64,000 nucleotides of DNA from Streptomyces violascens (GTDB lineage: Bacteria > Actinomycetota > Actinomycetes > Streptomycetales > Streptomycetaceae), in contig NZ_BMUA01000016.1 in NCBI RefSeq assembly GCF_014649955.1, forward strand, positions 119,813 to 183,812, given 5' to 3'. Of this stretch, positions 49,726 to 58,100 are shown in pieces. Position 1 is the stretch's first letter, and the number at the start of each line of letters is the position of its first letter. The notes beneath the pieces are model-generated. The model was not told the origin of the DNA. It saw only the letters and a list, made by a program, of their open reading frames with translations, and ran no database searches. A program made the position numbers and the translations under genes.

Positions 49726-49847
49726 CAGTGAACGCTCCTCTTCTTCGTAGCCTCGAACCGTGTGGGGCTGCACCATGTGGGATCGACACATAGCGCGGCA
49801 CGCCATGTGCGGGCGCCCCATGGGCCCCCGCACCATGTGCTGCCGCC

Positions 49848-50924
49848 TCAACCACAGCGCGGCGGCAGCCAGAACGACCGGACGCCGCGTACTGCCGCCA
49901 GGCGGTCGCGGGCCATGCTGGTCGCGGCCGCGGCGGTGCTGATGTTCAGGTGCTTCGCCCTGGTGAAGATCTCGACGAGCCGTTCCGGGATGAGCTCGGC
50001 ACGCTGCCGCACCCGGTTCATGTCGTGACCGGCGGGATGCAGCTCGTCGACGACCTGGATCAGACCGAGCGCGTTGATCACGAAGTCCGGCGCGTAGAGG
50101 ATGCCGCGGGCCGCGAGACGTTCCGCGAGCGTGGGCGCGGCGAGCTGGTTGTTGGCGCCGCCCGCGACGACGCGGCAGCGCAGCTTGTCCACGAGGTCGC
50201 CGTCGATGACGTTGCCGATCGCGTTCGGGCTGAGGACGTCGACGTCGAGGAGGTAGAGCTTCTCGCGGCTGACGACCTCGGCCCCGCAGGCCTCGGCCAC
50301 CCGCTCGGCCTTCTCCTGGTCGATGTCGGCCACGGTCAACCGAGCGCCGCCTTCGGCGAGGTGGGCAGCGAGCCGCCCGCCCACCTTCCCCACACCGTCG
50401 ATGGCGATGTGGCGCCCCTCCACACTGTCGCTGCCGTCGAGGTGCCGCAGGCAGGCGCGAATGCCGAGGTTCACTCCGTACGCCGTCATCGCGCCGGATT
50501 CGCCGGAGCCGCCCTCCTCGACGTCCAGGCCGCGAATCCACCGGGACTCCTTGCTCATGATCCGCAGGTCGGCGGTGGTGATGCCCATGTCGCAGGCCGC
50601 GATGAACCGTCCCGACAGGCTCTCGACCACCTGGCCGAAAGCGCGGAGCAGCGTTTCGGACTTCTCCACACCCGGTCCGCCGAATATGACGGCTTTCCCG
50701 CCCCCGATGTCCAGTCCCGCGCAGGCCGCCTTGTACGTCATGGCGCGGGAAAGGCGTAACGCGTCGCCGACCGCCTGATCGTCATCCGCGTACGGAAGGA
50801 AACGTACCCCGCCAAGTGCGGGGCCCAGCAGAGTCGAATGGATGGCGATGACACAGCGGAGCCCGCCGGGTCCGGAGCTGAACAGAACCTGCTCGTGGCC
50901 GTCCATTTCGTTGAACACACTCAT
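49848..50924 (-). CDS. Leu/Phe/Val dehydrogenase-family amino-acid dehydrogenase
   Basis: A 358-residue NAD-dependent dehydrogenase from the ATG at 50924. The ELFV family motifs are present: MTYKAACAGLDIGGGKAVIF with the catalytic Lys, a nucleotide-binding GVGKVGGRLAAHLAEGG and GGANNQLAAPTLAE. It resembles streptomycete valine dehydrogenase, but several blocks differ (for example DMGITTADLRIM). It deaminates branched-chain or aromatic amino acids, or aminates the keto acids. It lies between the diiron genes and the nitroreductase gene, suggesting that it supplies or removes an amino group for that pathway rather than general catabolism. Confidence 0.85.
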   Translation of the reverse strand: MSVFNEMDGHEQVLFSSGPGGLRCVIAIHSTLLGPALGGVRFLPYADDDQAVGDALRLSRAMTYKAACAGLDIGGGKAVIFGGPGVEKSETLLRAFGQVVESLSGRFIAACDMGITTADLRIMSKESRWIRGLDVEEGGSGESGAMTAYGVNLGIRACLRHLDGSDSVEGRHIAIDGVGKVGGRLAAHLAEGGARLTVADIDQEKAERVAEACGAEVVSREKLYLLDVDVLSPNAIGNVIDGDLVDKLRCRVVAGGANNQLAAPTLAERLAARGILYAPDFVINALGLIQVVDELHPAGHDMNRVRQRAELIPERLVEIFTRAKHLNISTAAAATSMARDRLAAVRGVRSFWLPPRCG

Positions 50925-51007
50925 AACCCACCCCAGGATTGTGTCCGGTGACAGCCGGGCCGGCGGCCCGCATGAAGGCGCGAGCCGCCGGCCCGTCCGG
51001 CAGAGAA

Positions 51008-51802
51008 TTATTCGGCCGGCTGCAATCCGGACGAGAGCAGCGCCGCGTCCAGGACGTCCCACAGCGCGCACAGCGAGTCGAGGAAGTCCTCGACGCCCTG
51101 CTCTATCTGTTCACTGTTCGACGCGTCCATGACGGTCGAGACGGCACGGATCACATTCGCTTCGTGCTGCTGCTCGGCACCGGCGTCACCCCAGTGCTCC
51201 GCCATGTAATGCATTTCCGGCTCGTCGAGTTCCGTCTTGTAGTGACCGGAGTCGATCAGGGCGCGCTTCTCGCCGGGGATCAGGGACTGATTGGAGATGA
51301 TCTCCAGCGCGAGCGCGGTGCCGAGGTTGCGCACGGTGGTCTCGGCATCCGCGGAGAACCGGCGCCGGAACACTGCGATCGCGGCCTTCGCCTGCGCCGT
51401 CAGGCCGGTCTCGCGGTCGTAGCCGGGGAGGTTTGCGAGCAGCCGGTCCGAGGAGGTCTTCAGCCACGCCTCGACCCGCTCGGTGTCGTAGACGTCGTCG
51501 AAGACCTGGGCGCCGGTGCGGTTCACGATGTGGCCGGCCATGGTCGCGAGTTCGGGGCCGTGTCCGGACTCGCTGTCGACGATCTCTTCTATGAGGACGG
51601 CCTGCTCGTCCCAGCCGAGGTCGCGCAGCGCGGTCGGGAACTCGCCGCCGGGGCGGGTGGAGGCACAGAACGACTGCACCTGGTGGAAGAGCGCGCCCGA
51701 GACTTCGGCGGACGGGGGCCCCGCGGCCCAGTGGTCGTAGAGCGGGTGCGCGAAGACGCGGTGCGTCTTGATCCGGTCGATCAGCATGTCGGTCGTCGTC
51801 AT
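51008..51802 (-). CDS. Haem-oxygenase-like diiron oxidase (HDO/DUF3865-like)
   Basis: A 264-residue all-helical protein with the residue pattern of haem-oxygenase-like diiron oxidases: FHQVQSFCAS, EEIVDSESGHGPEL (Glu72/73 and His81), LALEIISNQSLIPGE (Glu167) and MHYMAEHWGDAGAEQQHEAN (His203, Glu210, His213). The family includes UndA, BesC and SznF central-domain homologues, which cleave C-C bonds, cyclise or N-oxygenate amino acids. I cannot say which here. It follows a ferritin-like diiron gene by 74 bp and precedes an amino-acid dehydrogenase gene on the same strand. Confidence 0.78.
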   Translation of the reverse strand: MTTTDMLIDRIKTHRVFAHPLYDHWAAGPPSAEVSGALFHQVQSFCASTRPGGEFPTALRDLGWDEQAVLIEEIVDSESGHGPELATMAGHIVNRTGAQVFDDVYDTERVEAWLKTSSDRLLANLPGYDRETGLTAQAKAAIAVFRRRFSADAETTVRNLGTALALEIISNQSLIPGEKRALIDSGHYKTELDEPEMHYMAEHWGDAGAEQQHEANVIRAVSTVMDASNSEQIEQGVEDFLDSLCALWDVLDAALLSSGLQPAE

Positions 51803-51876
51803 CGATTCCTACTCCGGTGAGGTGGCTGGGGTTCCGAGGGAAGCGGATCGTTCCGGGGAGGGTGGGCCGGTGTCGC

Positions 51877-52614
51877 TCAGGCGAACTGGAGCTGCGAGGG
51901 GTCGACCTTGGGGACGGAGAAGCCGATCTTCTCGATGTGCTGGGCGATCGCGGTCTTGTAGAGCTCGCGCAGTTCGCCGTTGTCGTGCTTGCGCAGCCCC
52001 CACCGGACGGCGAGCCGCCCGCGCCGGGAGTCGGGCCGCCCGAACATGTCGAGCGCCATCGGATAGAACCGGTCCAGCGCCCGCTGGGCCCGGTCGCGGG
52101 ACTGCCCGCCGGCGTCGTACGCCTCCTGCATGAGGCGCTTGCCGTAACCGAAGTGCCTGGCCTCCTCCTTGAGGATCGCGTCGGCCTCGACACGCAGGGG
52201 CGCGTACGTGCTCGTGGTCATTTCCTTGATCTGGAAATGCCCTTCGAGCTCGCAGAGGAAGCTGAACGCGGCACGCTCTTCCCAGACGGTGAATTGCGTC
52301 GTCATGCTCTCGGCGGGGAAGTAACGCCGGTCCGCCACGGCCTGGTTCACCATGTGCGAGGTGTCGATGCCGAGCGGCGTGAGCAGTTTCGCGAAGCGCC
52401 GGAAGTGGTCCACTTCCTCCATGCCGAACTTGAGGCACATATAGCGCTCGTCGGCGTTGGGAGCGAGCGGATAGAACGAGTCGACGTAGGTGTCACCGGC
52501 GCTCAGCTCGCCCTCGCCATTGGCGAGCATCTGGTGGGTCAGCACCTCCCGGTATTCCTCCGGGAGTTCACCGACACTCTCCAGGCTCACATTCTCCGAA
52601 TAGACAGTCGCCAT
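51877..52614 (-). CDS. Ferritin-like diiron protein (PaaA/PaaC-like)
   Basis: A 245-residue protein of the phenylacetyl-CoA epoxygenase/ferritin-like family. Two ExxH motifs are visible: FGMEEVDHFRRF (Glu67, His70) and LKEEARHFGYG (Glu151, His154). Acidic residues in VWEERAAFSF (near 112) complete a probable diiron centre. It is alone, without the PaaB-E partners of phenylacetate oxidation, and so is more likely a biosynthetic oxygenase. It is the first gene of the four-gene run and is preceded by a long non-coding region with a strong hairpin. Confidence 0.78.
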   Translation of the reverse strand: MATVYSENVSLESVGELPEEYREVLTHQMLANGEGELSAGDTYVDSFYPLAPNADERYMCLKFGMEEVDHFRRFAKLLTPLGIDTSHMVNQAVADRRYFPAESMTTQFTVWEERAAFSFLCELEGHFQIKEMTTSTYAPLRVEADAILKEEARHFGYGKRLMQEAYDAGGQSRDRAQRALDRFYPMALDMFGRPDSRRGRLAVRWGLRKHDNGELRELYKTAIAQHIEKIGFSVPKVDPSQLQFA

Positions 52615-52962
52615 ACGAATCTCCTCCGGTAGCCGAGGAAATTGAGCCTATCCGGCCGGTTCGCGCCGTCGGTAGTCCACGATGGACCCATCCCGTCCCC
52701 GAACGATGGGGGTAACCCGGTGGCTCTTTGGGGGTACGCCGGAGGTACCTTTTCGATCCCATGAGCCGCACGCATAGCCCCCTGCACCACACGTTGAGCT
52801 CATGCGGTGCAGGGGGCTTGGAGGAATCCTGCTAGGGGAGCGGGGCTGTGAAATTGTGCGGCTCCGCCGCGATGGGCGGTGTCCCTTGTTCGAGCGGATC
52901 CGAGCACTCGGGGAGCGACCGGCCACCGACTGCCCGCGGCCGAAAATCAAGACGCGGCAGCG
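52615..52962. other. Gap upstream of the diiron operon
   Basis: This 348-bp stretch carries the promoter of the minus-strand diiron operon and the 3' flank of the thioesterase gene. No gene is supported. It contains one very stable hairpin (52776-52818). Confidence 0.55.
52776..52818. terminator. 13-bp perfect hairpin
   Basis: AGCCCCCTGCACC (52776-52788) pairs perfectly with GGTGCAGGGGGCT (52806-52818) across a 17-nt loop. It lies 145 bp past the thioesterase stop and 160 bp upstream of the diiron operon, so it may separate the two transcription units or act as a leader structure. Confidence 0.65.
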
Positions 52963-53376
52963 TCAGCCCCCGTTCCGCTGAGGCGGCCGGATATAGGTCA
53001 GCGTGTGATGGGACACAAGCTTCCCCGCCGTATCAGTCGTCTCGGCCGTCCCGTACACGATCAACCGGCCCGGCCGGACGATCGTCGACTCGCAGACCAG
53101 ATCGGTTCGGGCGGGTCCGAGGAAGCTGGTCGTCATCTGCTGGGTCACCGAGGGATCGTCCTCGCCGAACAGAGACATGATCGCGATCCAGCAGGTCACG
53201 TCGGCGAGCGTCATCGCGCACCCGCCCTGGAGTACGCCGCCCGGGCGGAAGAGTTCGGGGCGCTGCGGGAGCGAGACTCTGGCTCGCCCTTCCTTGACGG
53301 CTTCGACCCTGAATCCCCACCAGGGTCCGAAGGGACTGTTATCGAGAACGGCCTGCGCTGCATCGACATCCATCAT
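52963..53376 (-). CDS. Hotdog-fold acyl-CoA thioesterase (PaaI-like)
   Basis: A 137-residue hotdog protein (GFRVEAVKEGRARVSLPQRP; PGGVLQGGCAMTLADVTCWI, the usual central helix with Gly-Gly and Asp; RPGRLIVYGTAETTDTAG). These enzymes release CoA from small acyl or aryl thioesters. The ATG pair at 53373-53376 is only 24 bp from the divergent TetR ATG and neither has a ribosome site, so both transcripts are probably leaderless. Control by the TetR partner is likely. Confidence 0.85.
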   Translation of the reverse strand: MMDVDAAQAVLDNSPFGPWWGFRVEAVKEGRARVSLPQRPELFRPGGVLQGGCAMTLADVTCWIAIMSLFGEDDPSVTQQMTTSFLGPARTDLVCESTIVRPGRLIVYGTAETTDTAGKLVSHHTLTYIRPPQRNGG

Positions 53377-53400
53377 CGAAGAAACATAGCATCGTTCGGT

Positions 53401-54018
53401 ATGTCGCCACGCAGAACCAACGCCGAACGAACCGAGACCACCCGATCCCAACTGACCCGTGCCGCAAGGGAGTTGTTCAGCGAGCGCGGCTACGCCTCGA
53501 CGACCATCGCGGAGATCGCGGAGCGTGCCGGGCTCACGACGGGTGCGCTGTACCACCACTGGGCCGGCAAGGAGGCACTGCTCGCGGACGTCGTGCACGA
53601 CCTCCACCGCCAACTCGCCGTACGCATCCGGTCCCTGGGCCGCGTCGGGGACGAACCAGTGGCACAACTCCTCTGCTCAGGACGGGAGTTCCTGGCGTTC
53701 TGTGCCGATCCGGCCGTCGCCCGGCTGCTCCTGCTGGAGGCTCCGGCGGTGCTGGGCTACGAGCGATGGCGGCAGATCGACGAGCAGTGGTGGCTGTCGA
53801 CGACGATCCGGCTGGTGGAGCGGGCGCGCGCCACGACGGCCGGAACCGGCCTCGGCGTGGAGTGCACCGGCGCGGGCGCCGAGAGTTCCCGCCGGCTCGC
53901 GCTCGCCCTCCTGGGCGCGCTGACGTACCTCGGGCACGAGGTGGCGATGAAGGGCAGGCCGACGGTCGCCGGCGCGGGCCGGACCTATGAGGTGCTGCTC
54001 AACTCGCTCTTCCCCTGA
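53401..54018 (+). CDS. TetR-family regulator
   Basis: A 205-residue TetR protein with a clear HTH (ARELFSERGYASTTIAEIAE, AGLTTGALYHHWAGKEALL) and a helical C-terminal domain of the type seen in actinobacterial TetR regulators (QLLCSGREFLAFCADPAVAR). The ATG lies 24 bp from the divergent thioesterase start. The gap CGAAGAAACATAGCATCGTTCG has loose dyad symmetry and is the only possible operator. The regulator is expected to repress the thioesterase gene and itself. Confidence 0.92.
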   Translation: MSPRRTNAERTETTRSQLTRAARELFSERGYASTTIAEIAERAGLTTGALYHHWAGKEALLADVVHDLHRQLAVRIRSLGRVGDEPVAQLLCSGREFLAFCADPAVARLLLLEAPAVLGYERWRQIDEQWWLSTTIRLVERARATTAGTGLGVECTGAGAESSRRLALALLGALTYLGHEVAMKGRPTVAGAGRTYEVLLNSLFP

Positions 54019-54047
54019 CCGGACGTAGGCCGATGGCACACGGCTTG

Positions 54048-54170
54048 GAGGTTGTCTCAGCGGCAGGTCTCGCGAGCTACTTGTAGCAGGTCAGGGCGGC
54101 GGCCATGGCCAGGCCTCGGCTCTGCCGGTCGTTGCAGAACCCGTACGGGATCTTGAGGCCAGGAGCAGCC
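54048..54170 (-). mobile_element. IS5-type transposase remnant (C-terminal end)
   Basis: The minus strand encodes FCNDRQSRGLAMAAALTCYK and a stop at about 54080-54140, the usual C-terminus of IS5-family transposases. GTTGTCTCAGCGGCAGG lies just beyond and may be the old terminal repeat. Only this end survives. Confidence 0.6.
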
Positions 54171-54171
54171 C

Positions 54172-54774
54172 ATGGCAGGCTCGTGCCGCATGATCGATGA
54201 ATTCGCGAAGGACAACCTGCACGCGAGACTGCGGCGGGACCGCGAGGCGCTGCTCTGGAAGCTCGACGGCTTGTCCGCATACGACGCCCGCCGACCTTTG
54301 ACGGCGACCGGGACCAACCTCCTCGGCCTGGTCAAACACGTGGCCACCGTCGAGGCCAGGTACTTCGGCGAGGTCTTCGGCCGCCCTTCCCCGGAACCGC
54401 TGCCCCGGTGGCAGGACCATGACGGCAGCGATCAGTGGGCGACCGAGGACGAGACCCGCGATCAGATCATCAGGTTCTACCGGCGCACATGGGAACACTC
54501 GGACGCGACGATCAACGAGCTTCCCCTCGACGCCCCCGGCCACGTGCCGTGGTGGCCGGAGCCTTTTTCCAACACGAACCTGTTCGCCATCCTGGTCCAC
54601 GTCCTCGGCGAGACCAACCGGCATGCCGGGCACGCCGACATCTTGCGTGAAGCCGTCGACGGCCGAACCGGGATGCGCCCCGAACACGAGATGCAGATCG
54701 ACCAGGAAGCCCGCGACGCTCACTGCGCGAAGATCGAGCAGGCCGCCAGGTCGGCGGCACCAGTCAAGGCTTAG
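54172..54774 (+). CDS. DinB/DUF664-family protein
   Basis: A 200-residue four-helix-bundle protein of the DinB/YfiT-like DUF664 group (DREALLWKLDGLSAYDARRP; NLLGLVKHVATVEARYFGEV; LFAILVHVLGETNRHAGHAD). The three conserved His (KHVATVE, HVLGETNRHAGHAD) probably bind a metal. Relatives include mycothiol- or bacillithiol-dependent transferases. AGGAG lies six bases before the ATG. It is complete and sits between two oppositely oriented transposase remnants, so it was probably carried or rearranged by them. Confidence 0.88.
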   Translation: MAGSCRMIDEFAKDNLHARLRRDREALLWKLDGLSAYDARRPLTATGTNLLGLVKHVATVEARYFGEVFGRPSPEPLPRWQDHDGSDQWATEDETRDQIIRFYRRTWEHSDATINELPLDAPGHVPWWPEPFSNTNLFAILVHVLGETNRHAGHADILREAVDGRTGMRPEHEMQIDQEARDAHCAKIEQAARSAAPVKA

Positions 54775-55045
54775 CGGCTGTCTCACAACGGCTGTGCCTG
54801 GCGGCATCTGCCGCCGACGTGCGACACCTCGCCCGCCGCCGCGCATCGCCACTTCACGGTATGGACCGAGGCCGGCGGGCCGAACCCGGTCGATCGCGGC
54901 AAGAAGGGCAGCACACTGCGCGTGCTGTCCGATGCCCAGGGCATCCCGCTCGCCGTCGCCGTGTCCGGCGCGAACATGCACGGCAGCCTCGCCCTCCTCT
55001 GCCCGGCCGCCGCCCTGACCTGCCAAAAAGAAGCGCACACAACGT
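54775..55045 (+). mobile_element. IS5-type transposase remnant, internally deleted
   Basis: The plus strand encodes RHFTVWTEAGGPNPVDRGKK and GSTLRVLSDAQGIPLAVAVS, the central DDE-transposase region (DRGK, G-x-LRVLSDAQGIP), and then jumps to the C-terminal AAALTCQKEA. The internal part and N-terminus are missing. GGCTGTCTCACAACGG at 54776 may be the relic end. Confidence 0.7.
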
Positions 55046-55063
55046 GCCACGTGAGGCACCCGC

Positions 55064-55702
55064 TCATGCCATCGGACCGAGCCGGGAAACCAGCAGCGCC
55101 GCTTCCACGCGACTTGAGGCCGATAACTTGATCATGACGCGGTGGACGTGCTTCTTGACGGTGTTCTCGGCGATGTGGAGAGAGGATCCGATCTGTTTGT
55201 TCGTCATGCCGTCGGCGAGCAGCCGCAGAACGTCATTCTCGCGTGAGGTGAGATTCGACATCGCCCCCGACGTCGAAGACATCGGGCACCCTTCACCGAT
55301 ATCGGAAAGCCGTTCTCGCGGAAGCAGATAGGCGGCACAGCCGCGGCCGACCAAGGCGATCACGCCGGCGAATTCCTCCTGCAGGATCTCCAGGTCCATG
55401 AATCCGGCGACCTTGGCCCGTAACGCGTCCTGAATCGTGACGGCGGAGTCGTGGCACCACAGGACGATGATCGAAACGTGCGCGCCGATCAGCTGGACAA
55501 GATGACGAAGGCTGTCACCCTTTAGTTTGCGGAGATTGAGCAGGACGATATCGGGCTTTCCACAGTCGACGGCGGCCAGAACACCGGCCACGTCCTGCGC
55601 CACGCCGACCACGTCGAGTCCGGGCGCCTCTCTGCTCATGGCCACAAGACCGGATCGGGTCACGACCTGGTCGTCGGCGATCAGCACCTGGATCTGAGCC
55701 AT
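55064..55702 (-). CDS. LuxR-type regulator with atypical receiver (no phospho-Asp)
   Basis: A 212-residue NarL/FixJ-type protein with an N-terminal receiver and a C-terminal LuxR HTH (LTSRENDVLRLLADGMTNKQ, LHIAENTVKKHVHRVMIKLS). The expected phospho-acceptor Asp is Asn56 (DIVLLNLRKL), and the conserved Lys is lost (GFMDLEI). It is therefore probably an orphan regulator not controlled by phosphorylation; no kinase is adjacent. GGGAAGGGACG precedes the ATG. Upstream lies a long gap with a repeated AATCRGCCAT motif. Confidence 0.88.
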   Translation of the reverse strand: MAQIQVLIADDQVVTRSGLVAMSREAPGLDVVGVAQDVAGVLAAVDCGKPDIVLLNLRKLKGDSLRHLVQLIGAHVSIIVLWCHDSAVTIQDALRAKVAGFMDLEILQEEFAGVIALVGRGCAAYLLPRERLSDIGEGCPMSSTSGAMSNLTSRENDVLRLLADGMTNKQIGSSLHIAENTVKKHVHRVMIKLSASSRVEAALLVSRLGPMA

Positions 55703-56261
55703 GTGCGGCGTCCCTTCCCCCGTGCGACCGCCTGCGGGCCTCTGTGGAGGCCGGGCGTCAGTGCGGCCACAAGATCGAATAAGGCCTGAATTCCGGGCCG
55801 CCATTGAGCCGTATTTGTCACGGCCCCATGGGAAAAGCGGTGTTGAGGGCGGACCTCTGTACCAGAAGGCTCAAGTACGGGTTGTCCGACTTGCCGCCCT
55901 TACTGAGGTATGGCTTTGTCCGAATCCCGTGACAGGGGGTCGCTCCAGCTCCACCGTGACCGGCGGGGAAAATCAGCCATGCACGCGAACGTCTCCTGCA
56001 CAGCCAAGGCGTACCCCCCTCGGCCCGGTGTCGGGCTCACGGCGAGCGTACCTCACGGTCACTCCCCTGGCGAGATCTGAATGAAATCTTCCGGATGAGG
56101 CCATAGGCCGCGTCCCAACTCGCCCGAATCAGCCATTCTTTCCGAAATCAATCAGCCATTAGGGATCCGGAAGAACCCTCCGTCCGCGCACGGAAAATCG
56201 GCCATAAACAGAGTTCGGGGCCGCCAAGGGCCCTGGCCCGGCGGGTGATTGACTGCACCGT
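55703..56261. other. Gap between LuxR regulator and esterase genes
   Basis: A 559-bp divergent region without a convincing gene. Its main feature is four copies of AATCRGCCAT (first at 55971, last ending 56205). The right part should contain the esterase promoter; no ribosome site precedes the esterase ATG, so that mRNA may be leaderless. Confidence 0.55.
55971..56205. repeat. Four dispersed AATCRGCCAT decamers
   Basis: AATCAGCCAT occurs at 55971-55980, 56127-56136 and 56150-56159, and AATCGGCCAT at 56196-56205, all in the same orientation within 235 bp. Chance recurrence of a decamer this often in high-GC DNA is unlikely. It may be a binding site for the neighbouring LuxR regulator. Confidence 0.6.
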
Positions 56262-57302
56262 ATGGATCTCGCATCAGGGTTCGGAGTGCCGTCGGACCCC
56301 CACCTCTCCTCGCCGGCTCGGAGCGCGCCCCCGATCGACGCCGAACTGGGCGCGGCTCTGCGGACGTTGGAGGCTGTGCCTTTCACCCCGGAGAACCTTG
56401 TGGCCCGCCAGGAGCGGGATGCGGCGGCTCGGCCCCGGCCGGCCCTGAAGGACCTGCGAGCCGACGGCCGCTTCGAGATGGAGGAGCTGCGGGTGCCGTC
56501 GGGCGGGCAGGACGTCACGCTGGTGAGCGCCCGGCCCGCCGGGGTCGGCGGCCCGCTGCCGCTGCTCTTCTACCTGCACGGCGGCGGAATGATCATGGGT
56601 AACGCCTGGTCCGTACTCCCTCGCCTGCTGCGCGAGTTGGCCCTCCCACTGGAGTTGGCCGTCATCTCGGTCGAGTACCCGCTGGCCCCGCAGACGCGGC
56701 ATCCCGGCCCGATCGAGGCCTGCTACTCCGGTTTCGTGTGGGCTGCCGCGCACGCGTCGGAACTGGGCATCGACGCGGCCCGCATCGTCGTCGCGGGCAA
56801 GAGTGCCGGCGGCGGCCTCGCGGCGGCTCTCGCTCTGCTCACCCGCGACCGGGGCGGTCCGGTACCGCTCGGCCAGCTGCTCCTGTCCCCGATGCTCGAC
56901 GACCGCAACAACACCTGCTCCAGCCATCAGATGGCAGGGACCGACACCTGGGACAGAACCTCCAACGCAACCGCCTGGCAAGCCCTGTTGGGCGATCAGT
57001 ACGGGACCGACGACGTGTCCCCCTACGCGGCGCCCGCCCGCGCCACGGATCTGTCCGGACTGCCCCCGGCGTACATCGAGGTCGGGTCGGCGGAGACCTT
57101 CCGCGACGAGGACGTGGCTTACGCCAACGCGCTCTGGCAGGCCGGGGGCCGGGCCGAACTGCACGTCTGGCCGGGCGCCTGCCACGGCTTCGACACGTAC
57201 GCACCCCAGGCGGCCCTCAGCCAGGATGCCCGGGACGCGCGTACGCGCTGGCTGCGTCGCATCCTCGGACAGTCCTCCGTGAGCAACCGCCCGGCCCGCT
57301 AA
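56262..57302 (+). CDS. HSL-family alpha/beta hydrolase (carboxylesterase)
   Basis: A 346-residue serine hydrolase of the hormone-sensitive-lipase group. The oxyanion motif HGGG is at 106-109 (YLHGGGMIMG), the nucleophile Ser181 is in VAGKSAGGGLA, and the likely Asp and His are in SAETFRDEDVAYA and GACHGFDTYAP. There is no signal peptide, so it is cytoplasmic. The substrate is unknown. The ATG lacks a ribosome site and may be leaderless. Length and motifs are typical. Confidence 0.9.
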   Translation: MDLASGFGVPSDPHLSSPARSAPPIDAELGAALRTLEAVPFTPENLVARQERDAAARPRPALKDLRADGRFEMEELRVPSGGQDVTLVSARPAGVGGPLPLLFYLHGGGMIMGNAWSVLPRLLRELALPLELAVISVEYPLAPQTRHPGPIEACYSGFVWAAAHASELGIDAARIVVAGKSAGGGLAAALALLTRDRGGPVPLGQLLLSPMLDDRNNTCSSHQMAGTDTWDRTSNATAWQALLGDQYGTDDVSPYAAPARATDLSGLPPAYIEVGSAETFRDEDVAYANALWQAGGRAELHVWPGACHGFDTYAPQAALSQDARDARTRWLRRILGQSSVSNRPAR

Positions 57303-57343
57303 AACTCTCTTACTCAGAACGTCAGTTGAAGCAACCCGACGCC

Positions 57344-57754
57344 TCACATCTGCCGAATCACCACGAGCACCACCAGCAGGACGGTCGCCCCCGCGCTCAT
57401 CGCATGGGCCGCGACCGCCGCGAAAGGGAAGTGGCGCTCGGCCGTCGTGCTGCCCTGGGAGTGTCGGCCGGAGCTGGGCAGCCAGCGCAGCAGCATCGTG
57501 AAGCCGAACGCGGCCACGACCAGGACGCCCGCGCACGCCGCCCAGGCCAGGCTTCTCACGTCGCCCATGAGGTATCCGCTCCAGGCGGCGAGACCGGCGA
57601 CGGCGAAGGCCACATGCCCGCCGATCAGCCACAGCGGGAGGCGTGTCACGCCGGGGGCGCGTTGCCTGAGGCCGCCGTGGCGGATCCATACAGTGGCGAG
57701 GTAGCCGCCCAGCGCGGCGGTCAACAGCCATGCGCACAGCACGAAGACGCCCAT
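57344..57754 (-). CDS. Small four-helix membrane protein
   Basis: A 136-residue protein with four hydrophobic segments (GVFVLCAWLLTAALGGYLAT, WLIGGHVAFAVAGLAAW, LAWAACAGVLVVAAFGFTML, FAAVAAHAMSAGATVLLVVL). GGGGGAG precedes the ATG. Two intramembrane His residues (GGHVAF, AAHAMS) are reminiscent of small haem or DUF2269-like membrane proteins, but I cannot assign a family. It is convergent with the esterase gene, with a 41-bp gap. Confidence 0.65.
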   Translation of the reverse strand: MGVFVLCAWLLTAALGGYLATVWIRHGGLRQRAPGVTRLPLWLIGGHVAFAVAGLAAWSGYLMGDVRSLAWAACAGVLVVAAFGFTMLLRWLPSSGRHSQGSTTAERHFPFAAVAAHAMSAGATVLLVVLVVIRQM

Positions 57755-57927
57755 GCACTCCCCCAAGGTCCCGTCGCGGCATGTCGTGCCTTCAAGGACA
57801 CCGCACGGAGCGGAAGCAGCCCGGACGCCCATTCCCTGATTCACCCGTTGGCGTGAAGAGAAGCGCAAGTCCCGCACGCAGCGCCCGCCTACTGTGCATG
57901 GCGTCCGCGTGCACAGCGGCGTGAAAC

Positions 57928-58098
57928 TCAGGTGGACTCCCGGTCGCACGCCATCCGAGCAGGCCGAGCGCCACGCGCCACGCCCTCCTCGCTCGTACGC
58001 AGCTCCACGCGGCAGGAACCCGGGCGCGGGTTGAGCAGCGCCGTTGCCGTCGTGGCGCCGATCCCGGTGAGGTAGTCCTCGACGAAGGCGTGGTTCAT
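57928..58098 (-). CDS. Unassigned 56-codon frame
   Basis: Starts MNHAFVEDYLTGIGATTATA and ends MACDREST. There is no ribosome site and no recognised family. It could be a remnant of a larger gene; listed only because it is the best open frame in this stretch. Confidence 0.2.
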   Translation of the reverse strand: MNHAFVEDYLTGIGATTATALLNPRPGSCRVELRTSEEGVARGARPARMACDREST

Positions 58099-58100
58099 CC

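Noticed and set aside
49770..49840. Recurring CATGTG-like hexamers as a CRISPR or regulatory repeat
   Set aside because: The copies are degenerate, irregularly spaced and confined to about 70 bp; they look like low-complexity sequence between two genes.
54055..54066. GTTGTCTCAGCGG as a SARP-type TCTCAG site
   Set aside because: A single copy that coincides with the presumed end of an IS5-type remnant.
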